This document shows positions 25,611 to 34,282 of a DNA stretch of 64,000 nt, piece after piece. The notes beneath the pieces were generated by a model. The model did no database searches. It worked only from the letters and a program-made list of their open reading frames with translations, and was not told the DNA's origin. Origin of the DNA: Gemmatimonadota bacterium (GTDB lineage Bacteria > Gemmatimonadota > Gemmatimonadetes > Longimicrobiales > Gaopeijiaceae); NCBI GenBank assembly GCA_022823145.1, contig JAJDXS010000031.1, forward strand, positions 62,001 through 126,000. The letters are read 5' to 3'. A program made the translations under genes and the position numbers. Position 1 is the first letter of the stretch; each line of letters begins with the position of its first letter.

Positions 25611-26536
25611 CAGCGACGGCACTGTCGCGGGCCGCACGCAACCCCCGGAGTCCCGGCGAGCGGTTCGGCAAGCACGTCCTCTTCATCTGTGCGGCGTTGT
25701 CGGCGGTGCTCGGAGCCGCGGTGATCGTCGTGGTGGCGTTGGAAACGTTCCGCTTCTTCGGGCAGGTCTCACCCGCCCGCTTCTTCGGAGGTTTGACCTG
25801 GGCGCCGCTTGCCGAAGAACCCGGTTTCGGCGTCCTGCCACTGATGGCCGGCACCGCTCAGATTGCCGCGGGGGCGACCTTCCTCGCCTTGCCGGTCGGA
25901 TTGTTGACCGCGGTGTTCCTGCGCTACTACGCCGGTGGCCGGACAGCGTCCATCCTCAACGCTGTGGTGACGTTGCTGGCCTTTGTCCCGGCCGTCGTGT
26001 ACGGCTACTTCGCCCTCAACTACGTGACCCCGGCGATCCGAAGCGTCTGGCCCGGTGTGGAAGGGTTCAACGGGATCTCGGCGTGCCTGGTTGTGGGGCT
26101 GATGATCCTTCCGACGATCGTGCTGCTTTCCCGCGAAGCGCTCGGAGCCGTGCCGAACTCGCTGCTGGAGGAGGGTGTGGCCCTGGGGGCGACCAGGCGC
26201 CGGGTGCTCGTTCGGCTGGTCGTGCCCGCGGCGGCGATCGGGATTGCGGGATCCGTCGTGATGGCAGCCGCGAGGGCGGTTGGAGAGACGATGATCGTGA
26301 CTCTGGCCGCCGGAAATCCCACGGGTCCGACGTGGAATCCGGTGGAGGGTGTGCGCACGCTGACCACCTTCCTGGCGCAGGCAAGCCTGGGTGATATCCC
26401 GACGGGGAGTATCGAGTACGGTGCCTGCTTCGCGGTGGCGGCGGTCCTTTTCCTTCTTACCTGCGGGATGCACGCGGCCGGTGGGGCGCTGATGGCGCGC
26501 GGCCAACGCGGCAAGCCCGGCGCGGTCCGCTCGTGA
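25607..26536 (+). CDS. pstC: Phosphate ABC transporter permease PstC
   Basis: A 309-residue inner-membrane permease with about six helices. The cytoplasmic EAA-type loop is GVALGATRRRVLVRLVVPAA followed by AARAVGETM, which contacts the ATPase. It forms the channel with PstA. It starts within the pstS stop (ATGA) and ends overlapping pstA (GTGA). Confidence 0.93.
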   Translation: MTATALSRAARNPRSPGERFGKHVLFICAALSAVLGAAVIVVVALETFRFFGQVSPARFFGGLTWAPLAEEPGFGVLPLMAGTAQIAAGATFLALPVGLLTAVFLRYYAGGRTASILNAVVTLLAFVPAVVYGYFALNYVTPAIRSVWPGVEGFNGISACLVVGLMILPTIVLLSREALGAVPNSLLEEGVALGATRRRVLVRLVVPAAAIGIAGSVVMAAARAVGETMIVTLAAGNPTGPTWNPVEGVRTLTTFLAQASLGDIPTGSIEYGACFAVAAVLFLLTCGMHAAGGALMARGQRGKPGAVRS

Positions 26537-27396
26537 GCGAGTCCAGGGGGGCGAGAGCCGGGGTCGCCATTCGGGGCCCGATCGGCGCGATGGGAGTCGC
26601 TGCGGCGCTCGTCACGATGGCGGCGCTGATCCTGCTGGCCGGTGTGCTGCTGGTCGAGGCCCGTGAAGTCCTCGATTGGCGGTTCTTTCTCAATCCCCCC
26701 TCCCGCGTGGCCGCCGAGGGGGGTGTCGGACCTGCCCTGGCGGGGAGCCTGTGGCTGACACTCATCGTCGCCGCGATCGCCGTGCCGCTGGGCGTCGGCA
26801 CCGCCGTCTATCTGGCGGAATACGCGCCCCCAACCAGGCTGGTCAAGGCGGTCGAGTCCGTCCTCACAAACCTGGCCGGTGTGCCGTCGGTCGTCTACGG
26901 CATCGCCGGCCTTGCGCTGTTCGTGCGCGGCCTGGGCCTTGGCCCCAGCATTCTCGCCGGCGCACTGACCCTGACCGCTCTGACCGTTCCACTGGTCGTC
27001 GTCAACTGCCGCAAGGCCCTTCAGGCCGTGCCCGACGAGTTTCGCTGGGCGGCGTTCGGCCTCGGGGCGAGCCGGTGGCAGGTGGTGCGCGACCAGGTTC
27101 TTCCGGCGGCGGCCCCCGACATCGTGGCCGGGTGTTGCGCCGCGCTGCTGAGGGCCGTCGGTGCGGCGGCGCCGCTGCTGATGCTGGGCGCGGTCTCGTT
27201 CACGACCTTCGCCCCGGGCAGCCCGCATGATCCGCTCACCGCGCTGCCGACCCAGATCTTCGCCTGGGCTGCGCGCCCGCAGGAGGGGTTTCTCGCCCTT
27301 GCCGCCGGTGCCAGCGTCGCGCTCCTTTTGCTGATGGCAGCGATGCACCTGGTCCTGTTCGCCAACCGGCGACGGCGGAAGGGGACATTGACATGA
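26533..27396 (+). CDS. pstA: Phosphate ABC transporter permease PstA
   Basis: A 287-residue permease with six predicted helices. The EAA-type loop FGLGASRWQVVRDQVLPAAA and the segment GVPSVVYGIAGLALFV are typical for PstA. It pairs with PstC. The GTG start overlaps the pstC stop, and the pstB ATG overlaps its own stop, so all Pst subunits are translationally coupled. Confidence 0.93.
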   Translation: MSESRGARAGVAIRGPIGAMGVAAALVTMAALILLAGVLLVEAREVLDWRFFLNPPSRVAAEGGVGPALAGSLWLTLIVAAIAVPLGVGTAVYLAEYAPPTRLVKAVESVLTNLAGVPSVVYGIAGLALFVRGLGLGPSILAGALTLTALTVPLVVVNCRKALQAVPDEFRWAAFGLGASRWQVVRDQVLPAAAPDIVAGCCAALLRAVGAAAPLLMLGAVSFTTFAPGSPHDPLTALPTQIFAWAARPQEGFLALAAGASVALLLLMAAMHLVLFANRRRRKGTLT

Positions 27397-28160
27397 GCGC
27401 ACCCGGCCCGGCGCTCCCCGTGCTTTCCACCGAGCGGCTGACGGTACGCTTCGACGGAAAGGCCGTCCTGAAGGACGTGAGCCTCGAGATTCCATTCGGC
27501 CAAGTCGTTTCGATCATCGGGCCCGCGGGGTCCGGCAAGACCACGCTGCTCCGGTCCTTCAACCGCATGAACGAGCTCATGCCGGGAGCGAAGACCGCAG
27601 GGACGGTGCGCTTCCAGGGAGTCGATCTGTACGCTGCGGACATCGACCCGGCCGAGGTGCGCAGGAGGATCGGAATGGTCTTCCAGAAAGCCACGCTCTT
27701 CCCCAAGTCGGTGTTCGACAATGTCGCCTTCGGACTGCGCGCCAAGGGTGTAGAGGGGGATCTGCACGACCTCGTGGAAGAGGCGCTGACGGTCGTCGGC
27801 CTCTGGTCCGGGGGCGCCGAGGTTCTTGATGCGCGGGCCCTGGACCTGACGGCGGGTGAGCAACGACGACTCTCCATCGCCCGGGCGCTGGCGCTCAAGC
27901 CGGATTGCCTTCTGTTGGACGAGCCGACCGCGGCACTCGACCCCGCCGCGTCCGCGAAGGTCGAGTCCATCATCCATGCACTGCGGCACGAATGCACGAT
28001 CGTCCTTGCCACCTCGGACCACACGCAGGCCGGGCGCCTCTCCGATCTGACAGCCTATCTGGATTCCGGCCGGCTGATGGAGTACGGTGCCACACAGGAG
28101 CTTTTCACCAACCCGCGCAACGAGCGCACCGAGTCCTACCTGACCGGCCGCCTCCCATGA
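27393..28160 (+). CDS. pstB: Phosphate ABC transporter ATPase PstB, divergent
   Basis: A 255-residue ATPase at the normal position and length for PstB. The P-loop reads GPAGSGKTTLLRSFNRM, the Q-loop GMVFQKATLFPKS and Walker B LLLDEPTAALDP. Two key elements are altered. The ABC signature, normally LSGGQQQR, is LTAGEQRR (residues about 149-156). The H-loop region usual in PstB (THNMQQAAR) reads TSDHTQAGR, moving the histidine by two positions. It may still hydrolyse ATP, perhaps slowly, or serve mainly in sensing with PhoU and PhoR. Confidence 0.88.
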   Translation: MSAPGPALPVLSTERLTVRFDGKAVLKDVSLEIPFGQVVSIIGPAGSGKTTLLRSFNRMNELMPGAKTAGTVRFQGVDLYAADIDPAEVRRRIGMVFQKATLFPKSVFDNVAFGLRAKGVEGDLHDLVEEALTVVGLWSGGAEVLDARALDLTAGEQRRLSIARALALKPDCLLLDEPTAALDPAASAKVESIIHALRHECTIVLATSDHTQAGRLSDLTAYLDSGRLMEYGATQELFTNPRNERTESYLTGRLP

Positions 28161-28855
28161 CGGACCAGATCCTCCCGGGAAGTCATTTCGACGCCAAGCT
28201 GACCGCCCTTCAGAATCTGCTTCTGGAGATGGCCGGCCGAAGCGAGGAGATGGTGCGGCTGGCCGTGAACGGCGTCGTACACAGGGATCCGGCCCGGGCG
28301 GGCGAAGTGCGGGCGGCCGAAGACCGAATCGATCAGCTGGAGTTGCAGATAGACGAGCGGGTCATGGAGTTGCTGGCCCTTCAGCGCCCGATGGCCGGCG
28401 ACCTTCGCTTCGTCTTCGTCGTGCTCAAGGCGTGTCGCGACATCGAGCGGATCGGGGACCACGCGGTGAACATCGCAGGGGCGGGCGAACGCGCCGCGGT
28501 GCACCCTCCACTCCCGGAAATCCTCGAGATCGCCGAGATCGGCGACCTGGTGCGGCGGATGCTCGGCAGGGCGCTCGGAGCCCTGGTCAACCGCGACGCG
28601 GACACGGCCAGGGCCGTCATCGCCGAGGACAAGGTGGTTGACGCGCTCCGCTACTCGACGTTCGATATCATCATGTCCTACATGTCGCACCAGGCCAGGT
28701 ACATTCCGGCGGGGATGAACATGATCCTGGCGGTCCAGAACCTGGAGCGCATCGGGGACCTCGCGACCAACATTGCCGAGGAGGTCGTCTTTCTCGTGGA
28801 GGGACATTCGATCAAGCATAACAGGAGTGCCGGACACGATGAGCACGGACCCTGA
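28157..28855 (+). CDS. phoU: Phosphate signalling protein PhoU
   Basis: A 232-residue protein made of two PhoU three-helix repeats. The metal-binding motifs are in VFVVLKACRDIERIGDHAVNIA and MILAVQNLERIGDLATNIAE. PhoU links the Pst transporter to PhoR and prevents Pho activation when phosphate is plentiful. Its start overlaps the pstB stop (ATGA), and its last 17 bases overlap the next gene. Confidence 0.95.
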   Translation: MTDQILPGSHFDAKLTALQNLLLEMAGRSEEMVRLAVNGVVHRDPARAGEVRAAEDRIDQLELQIDERVMELLALQRPMAGDLRFVFVVLKACRDIERIGDHAVNIAGAGERAAVHPPLPEILEIAEIGDLVRRMLGRALGALVNRDADTARAVIAEDKVVDALRYSTFDIIMSYMSHQARYIPAGMNMILAVQNLERIGDLATNIAEEVVFLVEGHSIKHNRSAGHDEHGP

Positions 28856-29729
28856 CCGGAGCCGGGCGGCGAGTGGTCCCGGTGACGTGGACCAGGCCGT
28901 CGGAGGTGCCGTCGCAGAGCTTCTGAGCGAGGTCACGACGCGCACCGAGGCCGAGCCGCTGCGGGAATCCACGTCACTGCGAGGCCAGTGCGCCATCGTC
29001 ACCGGCGGCTCCAGCGGGATCGGTCGCGCAACCGCCCTCACGCTGGCCGAAGGGGGCGTCAACATCGCCTTCAACTATCTGGACACCGGTCCGGAGAGCC
29101 GCGCGGCCGCACGGGAGCTGCAGGATCTGCTGGCGCAGCTGGAAGTGAAGGTGTTCGCCCAGGCGGGAGATGTACGCGATGCGGACGCCGTCACGGGTTT
29201 CGTGACGGAGGCCAACGCACGGCTCGGAGGTCTGCACATCCTGGTCAACAACGCGGGGGTGGGACGGGACCGGGCCCTGTGGCGCATGTCCGACGAGGAG
29301 TGGCAAACGGTCATCGACACCAACCTTTCCGGCGCATTCTACTTCACTCGCGCTGTCGCTCCGTACTTTCGGGCGCAGGAGTTCGGCAAGATCGTCAATG
29401 TGTCGTCGGTTCACGGCCTTTCCAGCGAGTTCGGACTCGCCAACTACTGCTCCTCGAAAGCCGGGATGATCGGCCTGACCCGAAGCACCGCGGTGGAACT
29501 CGGGCCCTCGAACGTGAACGTGAACGCGGTGGCTCCGGGCTACATCCGCACGACCCAGCTCACCGAACACGTCCCGGCCGAGATGATCGATCGCGCCCGC
29601 GAACGGAGCGCGCTGGGCCGTCTGGGCGACCCACAGGACGTGGCCTCCGTCATCCTGTTCCTCTGCTCCGAGGTCGCGCGCCATATTACAGGGGCTGTGA
29701 TTCCCATAGACGGTGGATACCTGATATGA
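28839..29729 (+). CDS. Short-chain dehydrogenase/reductase (FabG-like) with N-terminal extension
   Basis: A 296-residue SDR. The NAD(P)-binding motif [10 protein letters not shown] is at about residue 53. NNAGVG, the catalytic Ser in VSSVHGL and the YCSSKAG Tyr/Lys pair follow, and it ends with [11 protein letters not shown] as in 3-oxoacyl-ACP reductase. About 45 extra residues precede the Rossmann fold, Asp/Glu-rich with [17 protein letters not shown]. SDRs cover many substrates, so FabG activity is only a best guess. The start is supported by AGGAG eleven bases upstream. Confidence 0.85.
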   Translation: MSTDPDRSRAASGPGDVDQAVGGAVAELLSEVTTRTEAEPLRESTSLRGQCAIVTGGSSGIGRATALTLAEGGVNIAFNYLDTGPESRAAARELQDLLAQLEVKVFAQAGDVRDADAVTGFVTEANARLGGLHILVNNAGVGRDRALWRMSDEEWQTVIDTNLSGAFYFTRAVAPYFRAQEFGKIVNVSSVHGLSSEFGLANYCSSKAGMIGLTRSTAVELGPSNVNVNAVAPGYIRTTQLTEHVPAEMIDRARERSALGRLGDPQDVASVILFLCSEVARHITGAVIPIDGGYLI

Positions 29730-30175
29730 AGATCGACACCAAATCCGACACCAGGGCCAACGAGACGGCGATCCGCAAGAGCGACCGCGAATGGCGCGGT
29801 CAACTGACCCGCGAACAGTACCGGGTCGCCCGCAAGGGAGGGACGGAACGCGCGTACACGGGCGAATACTGGGACCACAAGGAGGACGGCACCTACATTT
29901 GCGTGTGCTGTGGCCTGCCGCTGTTCGAGTCCGACGCCAAGTTCGATTCCGGGACGGGCTGGCCCAGCTTCGAGCGCCCGGCGGAGGCCGAAAACGTTGG
30001 CGAGCGAGAAGACCGCAGCTTCTTCATGCGGCGCACGGAAGTGATCTGCAACCGCTGCGACGCCCACCTCGGCCACGTCTTCCCCGACGGCCCGGGCCCC
30101 GAGGGTCTGCGCTACTGCATCAACTCGGCTGCGCTGGACTTCGAGGGGCGGGACCAGGGGCGGGACGAGGCGTGA
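29726..30175 (+). CDS. msrB: Peptide-methionine (R)-S-oxide reductase
   Basis: A 149-residue MsrB. The zinc site comes from CVCC and CNRC pairs. The family core is [10 protein letters not shown], and the catalytic Cys is in [12 protein letters not shown]. It reduces methionine-R-sulfoxide in proteins. No second (resolving) Cys apart from the zinc ligands is obvious. No signal peptide is seen, so it is probably cytoplasmic. It is coupled by ATGA and GTGA overlaps to its neighbours. Confidence 0.95.
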   Translation: MKIDTKSDTRANETAIRKSDREWRGQLTREQYRVARKGGTERAYTGEYWDHKEDGTYICVCCGLPLFESDAKFDSGTGWPSFERPAEAENVGEREDRSFFMRRTEVICNRCDAHLGHVFPDGPGPEGLRYCINSAALDFEGRDQGRDEA

Positions 30176-31191
30176 GCGACCCAATCATCACGGTCATCCC
30201 GGGCGACGGGATCGGCCCCGAGGTCACCGACGCGGTGCTGGGCGTGCTTCGGGCCGCTGGCGCAAGTCTCGAATACGAGCGGCAGTCCGCCGGAGTCGGC
30301 GCCGTCGCCACCCACGGCAGCCCGCTCCCCGGCGAAACGGTCGACTCCATCGAGCGGAACCGGGTCGCGCTCAAGGGCCCGCTGGCCACGCCTTCCGGCT
30401 CGGGCTTCCGCTCGGTGAACGTCGCGATCCGCAAGACCTTCGACCTGTTCGCCAACGTCCGCCCCGTGCGCACCATCCTCCCCGGCGGGCGCTACGAGGA
30501 CATCGACCTGGTCCTGATCCGCGAGAACACGGAAGGGCTCTACGTCGGCGTCGAGCACTTCATCGGTATGGAGCGCGATCCCAAGGCGGCCGCCGAGTCG
30601 GTCATGATCACCACCCGTTTCGGCTCCGAGCGCATCGTCCGCTTCGCCTTCGACTACGCCGCCGCGAACGGACGCGGCAAGGTCACGCTCGCGCACAAGG
30701 CCAACATCCTCAAGCACACGCAGGGGCTGTTCCTGGAGGTCGGACAGCGCATGGCCGCCGACTATGCGGACCGCGTCGCCTTCGAGGACAGGATCATCGA
30801 CGCCACCGCCATGTACCTCGTCCTCGACCCCTACCGGTTCGACGTGCTGGTCATGGAGAACATGTTCGGCGACATCCTGAGCGACCTCATGGCGGGACTC
30901 GTGGGCGGGCTGGGCTTCGCGCCGGCCGGGAACATCGGGGAGAGCCACGCGGTCTTCGAGGCCGTGCACGGGTCGGCGCCCGACATCGCGGGACAGGGCG
31001 TGGCGAACCCGACGGGGCTGCTCCTCTCGGCCTGCCTCCTGCTCGACCACGTGGGCCAGGGCGAAACCGCGACCCGGATCCGCGACGCGGTCACCACCGT
31101 CATCCGCGACGGCACCGCCCGCACGCGCGACATGGGAGGCAACCACGGCACGTCCGAGTTCGCCGCGGCGGTGACGGGGGCGCTCGCGTGA
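30172..31191 (+). CDS. NAD-dependent isocitrate/isopropylmalate dehydrogenase family protein
   Basis: A 339-residue beta-decarboxylating dehydrogenase. Conserved parts are [11 protein letters not shown], the substrate loop [33 protein letters not shown], the lysine region [24 protein letters not shown] and [10 protein letters not shown]. The [10 protein letters not shown] form and the Ser in the substrate loop favour NAD-isocitrate dehydrogenase. Homoisocitrate dehydrogenase is an alternative, given the synthase-like gene at 20862. The GTG start overlaps the msrB stop. Confidence 0.88.
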   Translation: MSDPIITVIPGDGIGPEVTDAVLGVLRAAGASLEYERQSAGVGAVATHGSPLPGETVDSIERNRVALKGPLATPSGSGFRSVNVAIRKTFDLFANVRPVRTILPGGRYEDIDLVLIRENTEGLYVGVEHFIGMERDPKAAAESVMITTRFGSERIVRFAFDYAAANGRGKVTLAHKANILKHTQGLFLEVGQRMAADYADRVAFEDRIIDATAMYLVLDPYRFDVLVMENMFGDILSDLMAGLVGGLGFAPAGNIGESHAVFEAVHGSAPDIAGQGVANPTGLLLSACLLLDHVGQGETATRIRDAVTTVIRDGTARTRDMGGNHGTSEFAAAVTGALA

Positions 31192-31251
31192 CGGGGGCGC
31201 CAGCCTCACGGTGTGCCGGTGCAGGGGGAGCAGGGTGACGAGGGCCGTCCC

Positions 31252-31578
31252 GTGAAGAAGTCCGCACTCCGGCACGATCTGGCCTCCGACATCGCCTGCG
31301 CGAATTGCGGCCGCACCGACCCGGCCTCGAACCTGGACCGGCATCTCTGGTGTGAACGCTGCATCGCGGTGGCACGGGAACGGGCCAAGCGCATCGGATG
31401 GGTCTGCGGCGCCCTTCTGGCCGCCGCGCTTGCGCTGTGGATCTACCTTGTGCAGCGACCGTCCCGCATGCTGATCGGCGGGTGGCTGGGCGCCGTCCTC
31501 GCCACCTTCTGGCTCGGAGGCCGCGCGGGCATGGAGTTGACGTACGGCGTTCTGCGCTTCCGCGGCCGCCCGCAATAA
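31252..31578 (+). CDS. Small zinc-ribbon membrane protein
   Basis: A 108-residue protein with an N-terminal zinc ribbon (CANCGRTDP and WCERCIAVAR) followed by two membrane helices (WVCGALLAAALALWIYLV and MLIGGWLGAVLATFWLGG). The GTG at 31252 with GAGG upstream was chosen; a GTG at 31213 has no ribosome binding site. No function is recognised. It lies 60 bases after the dehydrogenase gene in the same orientation. Confidence 0.65.
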   Translation: MKKSALRHDLASDIACANCGRTDPASNLDRHLWCERCIAVARERAKRIGWVCGALLAAALALWIYLVQRPSRMLIGGWLGAVLATFWLGGRAGMELTYGVLRFRGRPQ

Positions 31579-31614
31579 CCACCTGACCATCCATCCCCCA
31601 CGGAGACCACACAC

Positions 31615-32799
31615 ATGGCCGCCAGGTTCGAGGGCTCGGACTTCTACGACATCGACGCCCTTTTTTCAGAAGAAGAACGCATGGTACGCGACACGATCCG
31701 CGATTGGGTCGAGGACCGGCTCCTGCCGATCATCGGTGACGCGTACGTGGCGCAGCGCTTCCCCACCGAGCTGATCCCCGAGATCGGCGAACTGGGCGTG
31801 CTCGGCGCCAACCTGCCCGAGGAATACGGGTGCGCGGGGCTGAACAACGTCGCCTACGGGCTGATCATGCAGGAGCTGGAGCGCGGCGATTCGGGGGTGC
31901 GCTCGTTCGTCTCGGTGCAGGGCGCGCTCGTCATGTACCCCATCCATGCCTTCGGGAGCGAGGAGCAGCGGAGAACGTGGCTGCCGGGCCTGGCGTCGGC
32001 CGAGAAGATCGGCTGCTTCGGCCTGACCGAGCCCGACTACGGATCGAATCCCGCCGGCATGATCACGCGAGCGCGCGAGACCGGCGACGGATGGGTGCTC
32101 AACGGCACCAAGATGTGGATCACCAACGGCTCGATGGCCGATGTCGCGGTCGTCTGGGCGCAGACGCGCGAAGCCGGGGACACGAAGGGCATTCGCGGGT
32201 TCGTCGTGCCGACCGACACCCCGGGGTTCAGCGCCCGCGACCAGAAGGGCAAGCTCTCACTGCTCGCGTCCGACACGAGCGAACTTGTGCTCGACGACGT
32301 GCACCTGCCCCACGACGCCGTCCTCCCCCGCACGACGGGCCTCAAGAACGCCCTGATGTGCCTGACGCAGGCGCGCTACGGCATCTCGTGGGGCGCCGTG
32401 GGGGCCGCCATGGCCTGCTTCCACGAAGCGTCGAGCTACGCCGGCCAGCGGGTGATGTTCGACGGCACCATCGCCGGAAAGCAGATCCAGCAGGTACGGC
32501 TGGCCGACATGCTCACGGCGATCACCCAGGGGCAACTGCTCTGCTACCGTCTGGGGCGGCTGAAAGACCAGGGCACGATGACCCCGCAGCAGGTCAGCCT
32601 CGCCAAGCGCGCCAACGTGAACATGGCCTGTGACATCGCCCGCGAAGCCCGCCGCCTGCTGGGCGCCAACGGCATCCTCGCCGAGTACTCGGCCATGCGC
32701 CACATGGCGAACCTGGAGTCGGTCTACACCTACGAGGGCACCCACGATGTCCATTCGCTGATCCTCGGGCAGACGATTACGGGGGTTTCGGCGTTCTGA
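31615..32799 (+). CDS. Acyl-CoA dehydrogenase, glutaryl-CoA dehydrogenase type
   Basis: A 394-residue flavoprotein. FAD and substrate segments read GCFGLTEPDYGSNPAGM and WITNGSMADV. The catalytic Glu is in YTYEGTHDVHSLILGQTITG, the arrangement typical of glutaryl-CoA dehydrogenase, which oxidises and decarboxylates glutaryl-CoA to crotonyl-CoA. A general short-chain acyl-CoA dehydrogenase remains possible. It ends the long plus run, 18 bases from a convergent transporter gene. Confidence 0.88.
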   Translation: MAARFEGSDFYDIDALFSEEERMVRDTIRDWVEDRLLPIIGDAYVAQRFPTELIPEIGELGVLGANLPEEYGCAGLNNVAYGLIMQELERGDSGVRSFVSVQGALVMYPIHAFGSEEQRRTWLPGLASAEKIGCFGLTEPDYGSNPAGMITRARETGDGWVLNGTKMWITNGSMADVAVVWAQTREAGDTKGIRGFVVPTDTPGFSARDQKGKLSLLASDTSELVLDDVHLPHDAVLPRTTGLKNALMCLTQARYGISWGAVGAAMACFHEASSYAGQRVMFDGTIAGKQIQQVRLADMLTAITQGQLLCYRLGRLKDQGTMTPQQVSLAKRANVNMACDIAREARRLLGANGILAEYSAMRHMANLESVYTYEGTHDVHSLILGQTITGVSAF

Positions 32800-32817
32800 G
32801 CCGGGGAACCCTACCAG

Positions 32818-34110
32818 CTATGAGGCCGTGGCCGGCTTCCCGGCCAGCACCGTCTGCCTCCGCCCCAGCCACAGCGCCACCACCAGCCACAAGCCGGCCA
32901 GCGGCACCATGAACCACGCCAGCGCGGCAGTACCCAGCCCCAGCGCGCCCAGCCCCGCGAACGACCACGCCCCCACCTGGTCTCCGGCCCGATAGACGAA
33001 GGTGTCGTTGAAGTTCTTGGCCTTGTACTTGTCGCGCCGCGGCAGGACGGTGTAGAGCACCTCGCGCGTGGGCACCGCGACCGCGAAATTGCCCGCGCGC
33101 CTCAGCACCTGAAACACCACGAAGACGGCGAAGACCGGCGCCGCCCCGAGCGCCAGAAAGCCCGCCACGCTCAGAAGCGGAAGCAGCGCGAGGGTGACGC
33201 CCACCCCCAGCCATCGCATGATGCGGCCGGTGAGGAAGAGTTGGGTGAAGAGCGTCAACACGTTTACGGCGAGGTCGATGCGCGCGAAAACGGAAGTCCT
33301 CTCCGCGGGATCGGAAAAGGTTCGCGACATGATCTCGGCCTGGATGTTGTACAGGAACGTAGACCCGACCGTGAAGAGCAGCATGAAGGCGCAGATACCG
33401 AGCAGGTAGGGGGAGGCCACCACCCGTCGGATCCCGTCCAGGGCGGAACCGCCGATGACGGGGTCGGGCTCGGACGCCTGGGCGGGCTCGGCGCTGCCCG
33501 AACGCATCCTGCTGACCCGCCGGTCCAGTCCCCTCACGCACGCGACTGCGCACTCGAGCAGGACGATCGAGAACCACAACAGCGCTGCGGGGCTGAGCTC
33601 CCCAACGAGAAACGCCGTGATCGACGACCCTACGATACCGCCAAGGGTGCCACCCACCCCGATCAGCCCGAAGAGGCGCCGGCTCTGGCGCTCCCGGTAG
33701 ATGTCGGTCATGAACGACCAGAAGACCGACACCACAAAGAGGTTGAAGACGCTGATCCACACGAAGAAGGTGCGTCCCACCCAAACGGCCGCGGTGGAGC
33801 CTTCCGCCACCCCGCTCAGGACAAAATAGTAAACAAAAAGGTTTAGTATGAAGAAACGATAGGTGATCGAAACGAAGCGCTTCCGGGGCCACCGCGAGAC
33901 GATCGACGCGAAGATCGGGTGCGCGACCAGCATCGCGGCCAGGGTCGCCGTGAACAGCCACGGGATATTCTCGACGCCGCCGGCGACACCCATCTCCTCC
34001 CGGATCGGGCGCATCACGTAATACGCCGAGAGGATGAAAAAGAAGTACGCTGCCGAGAGGAGGACGATCCCGGTCTCCTCGGCACGAGCGCCGGTCAGGC
34101 GCGCGATCAC
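32818..34110 (-). CDS. NTT/ADP-ATP-carrier-like MFS transporter, paralogue A
   Basis: A 430-residue membrane protein with about 12 helices. Family-type segments are AYFFFILSAYYVMRPIREEMGV, FNLFVVSVFWSFMTDIYRERQSRRLFG and GVGGTLGGIVGS. It resembles Npt1/Npt2-like nucleotide exchangers, which in free-living bacteria have unknown substrates. It is divergent from a clear paralogue at 34283 that shares the YYVMRPIRE/FFLRPVREAMGV and FG-x-IG-GGTLG patterns. The pair may arise from an inverted duplication. Confidence 0.8.
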   Translation of the reverse strand: MIARLTGARAEETGIVLLSAAYFFFILSAYYVMRPIREEMGVAGGVENIPWLFTATLAAMLVAHPIFASIVSRWPRKRFVSITYRFFILNLFVYYFVLSGVAEGSTAAVWVGRTFFVWISVFNLFVVSVFWSFMTDIYRERQSRRLFGLIGVGGTLGGIVGSSITAFLVGELSPAALLWFSIVLLECAVACVRGLDRRVSRMRSGSAEPAQASEPDPVIGGSALDGIRRVVASPYLLGICAFMLLFTVGSTFLYNIQAEIMSRTFSDPAERTSVFARIDLAVNVLTLFTQLFLTGRIMRWLGVGVTLALLPLLSVAGFLALGAAPVFAVFVVFQVLRRAGNFAVAVPTREVLYTVLPRRDKYKAKNFNDTFVYRAGDQVGAWSFAGLGALGLGTAALAWFMVPLAGLWLVVALWLGRRQTVLAGKPATAS

Positions 34111-34282
34111 GCTGGCCCGCTCGGCTTTCGAGGATGTGTTCAGTGTGAGCTCCCGTGCTCTTGCTGGTCCCTGTTCGCTTGCCTCTGATGGACGATGGGC
34201 TTCTTTTCGGGATCGTCAATCCCGGGCGGCGCACGTCCCAGGCGAGTCCAACAGCGCAGAGCGATTCTCAGGAGCTTCAATC

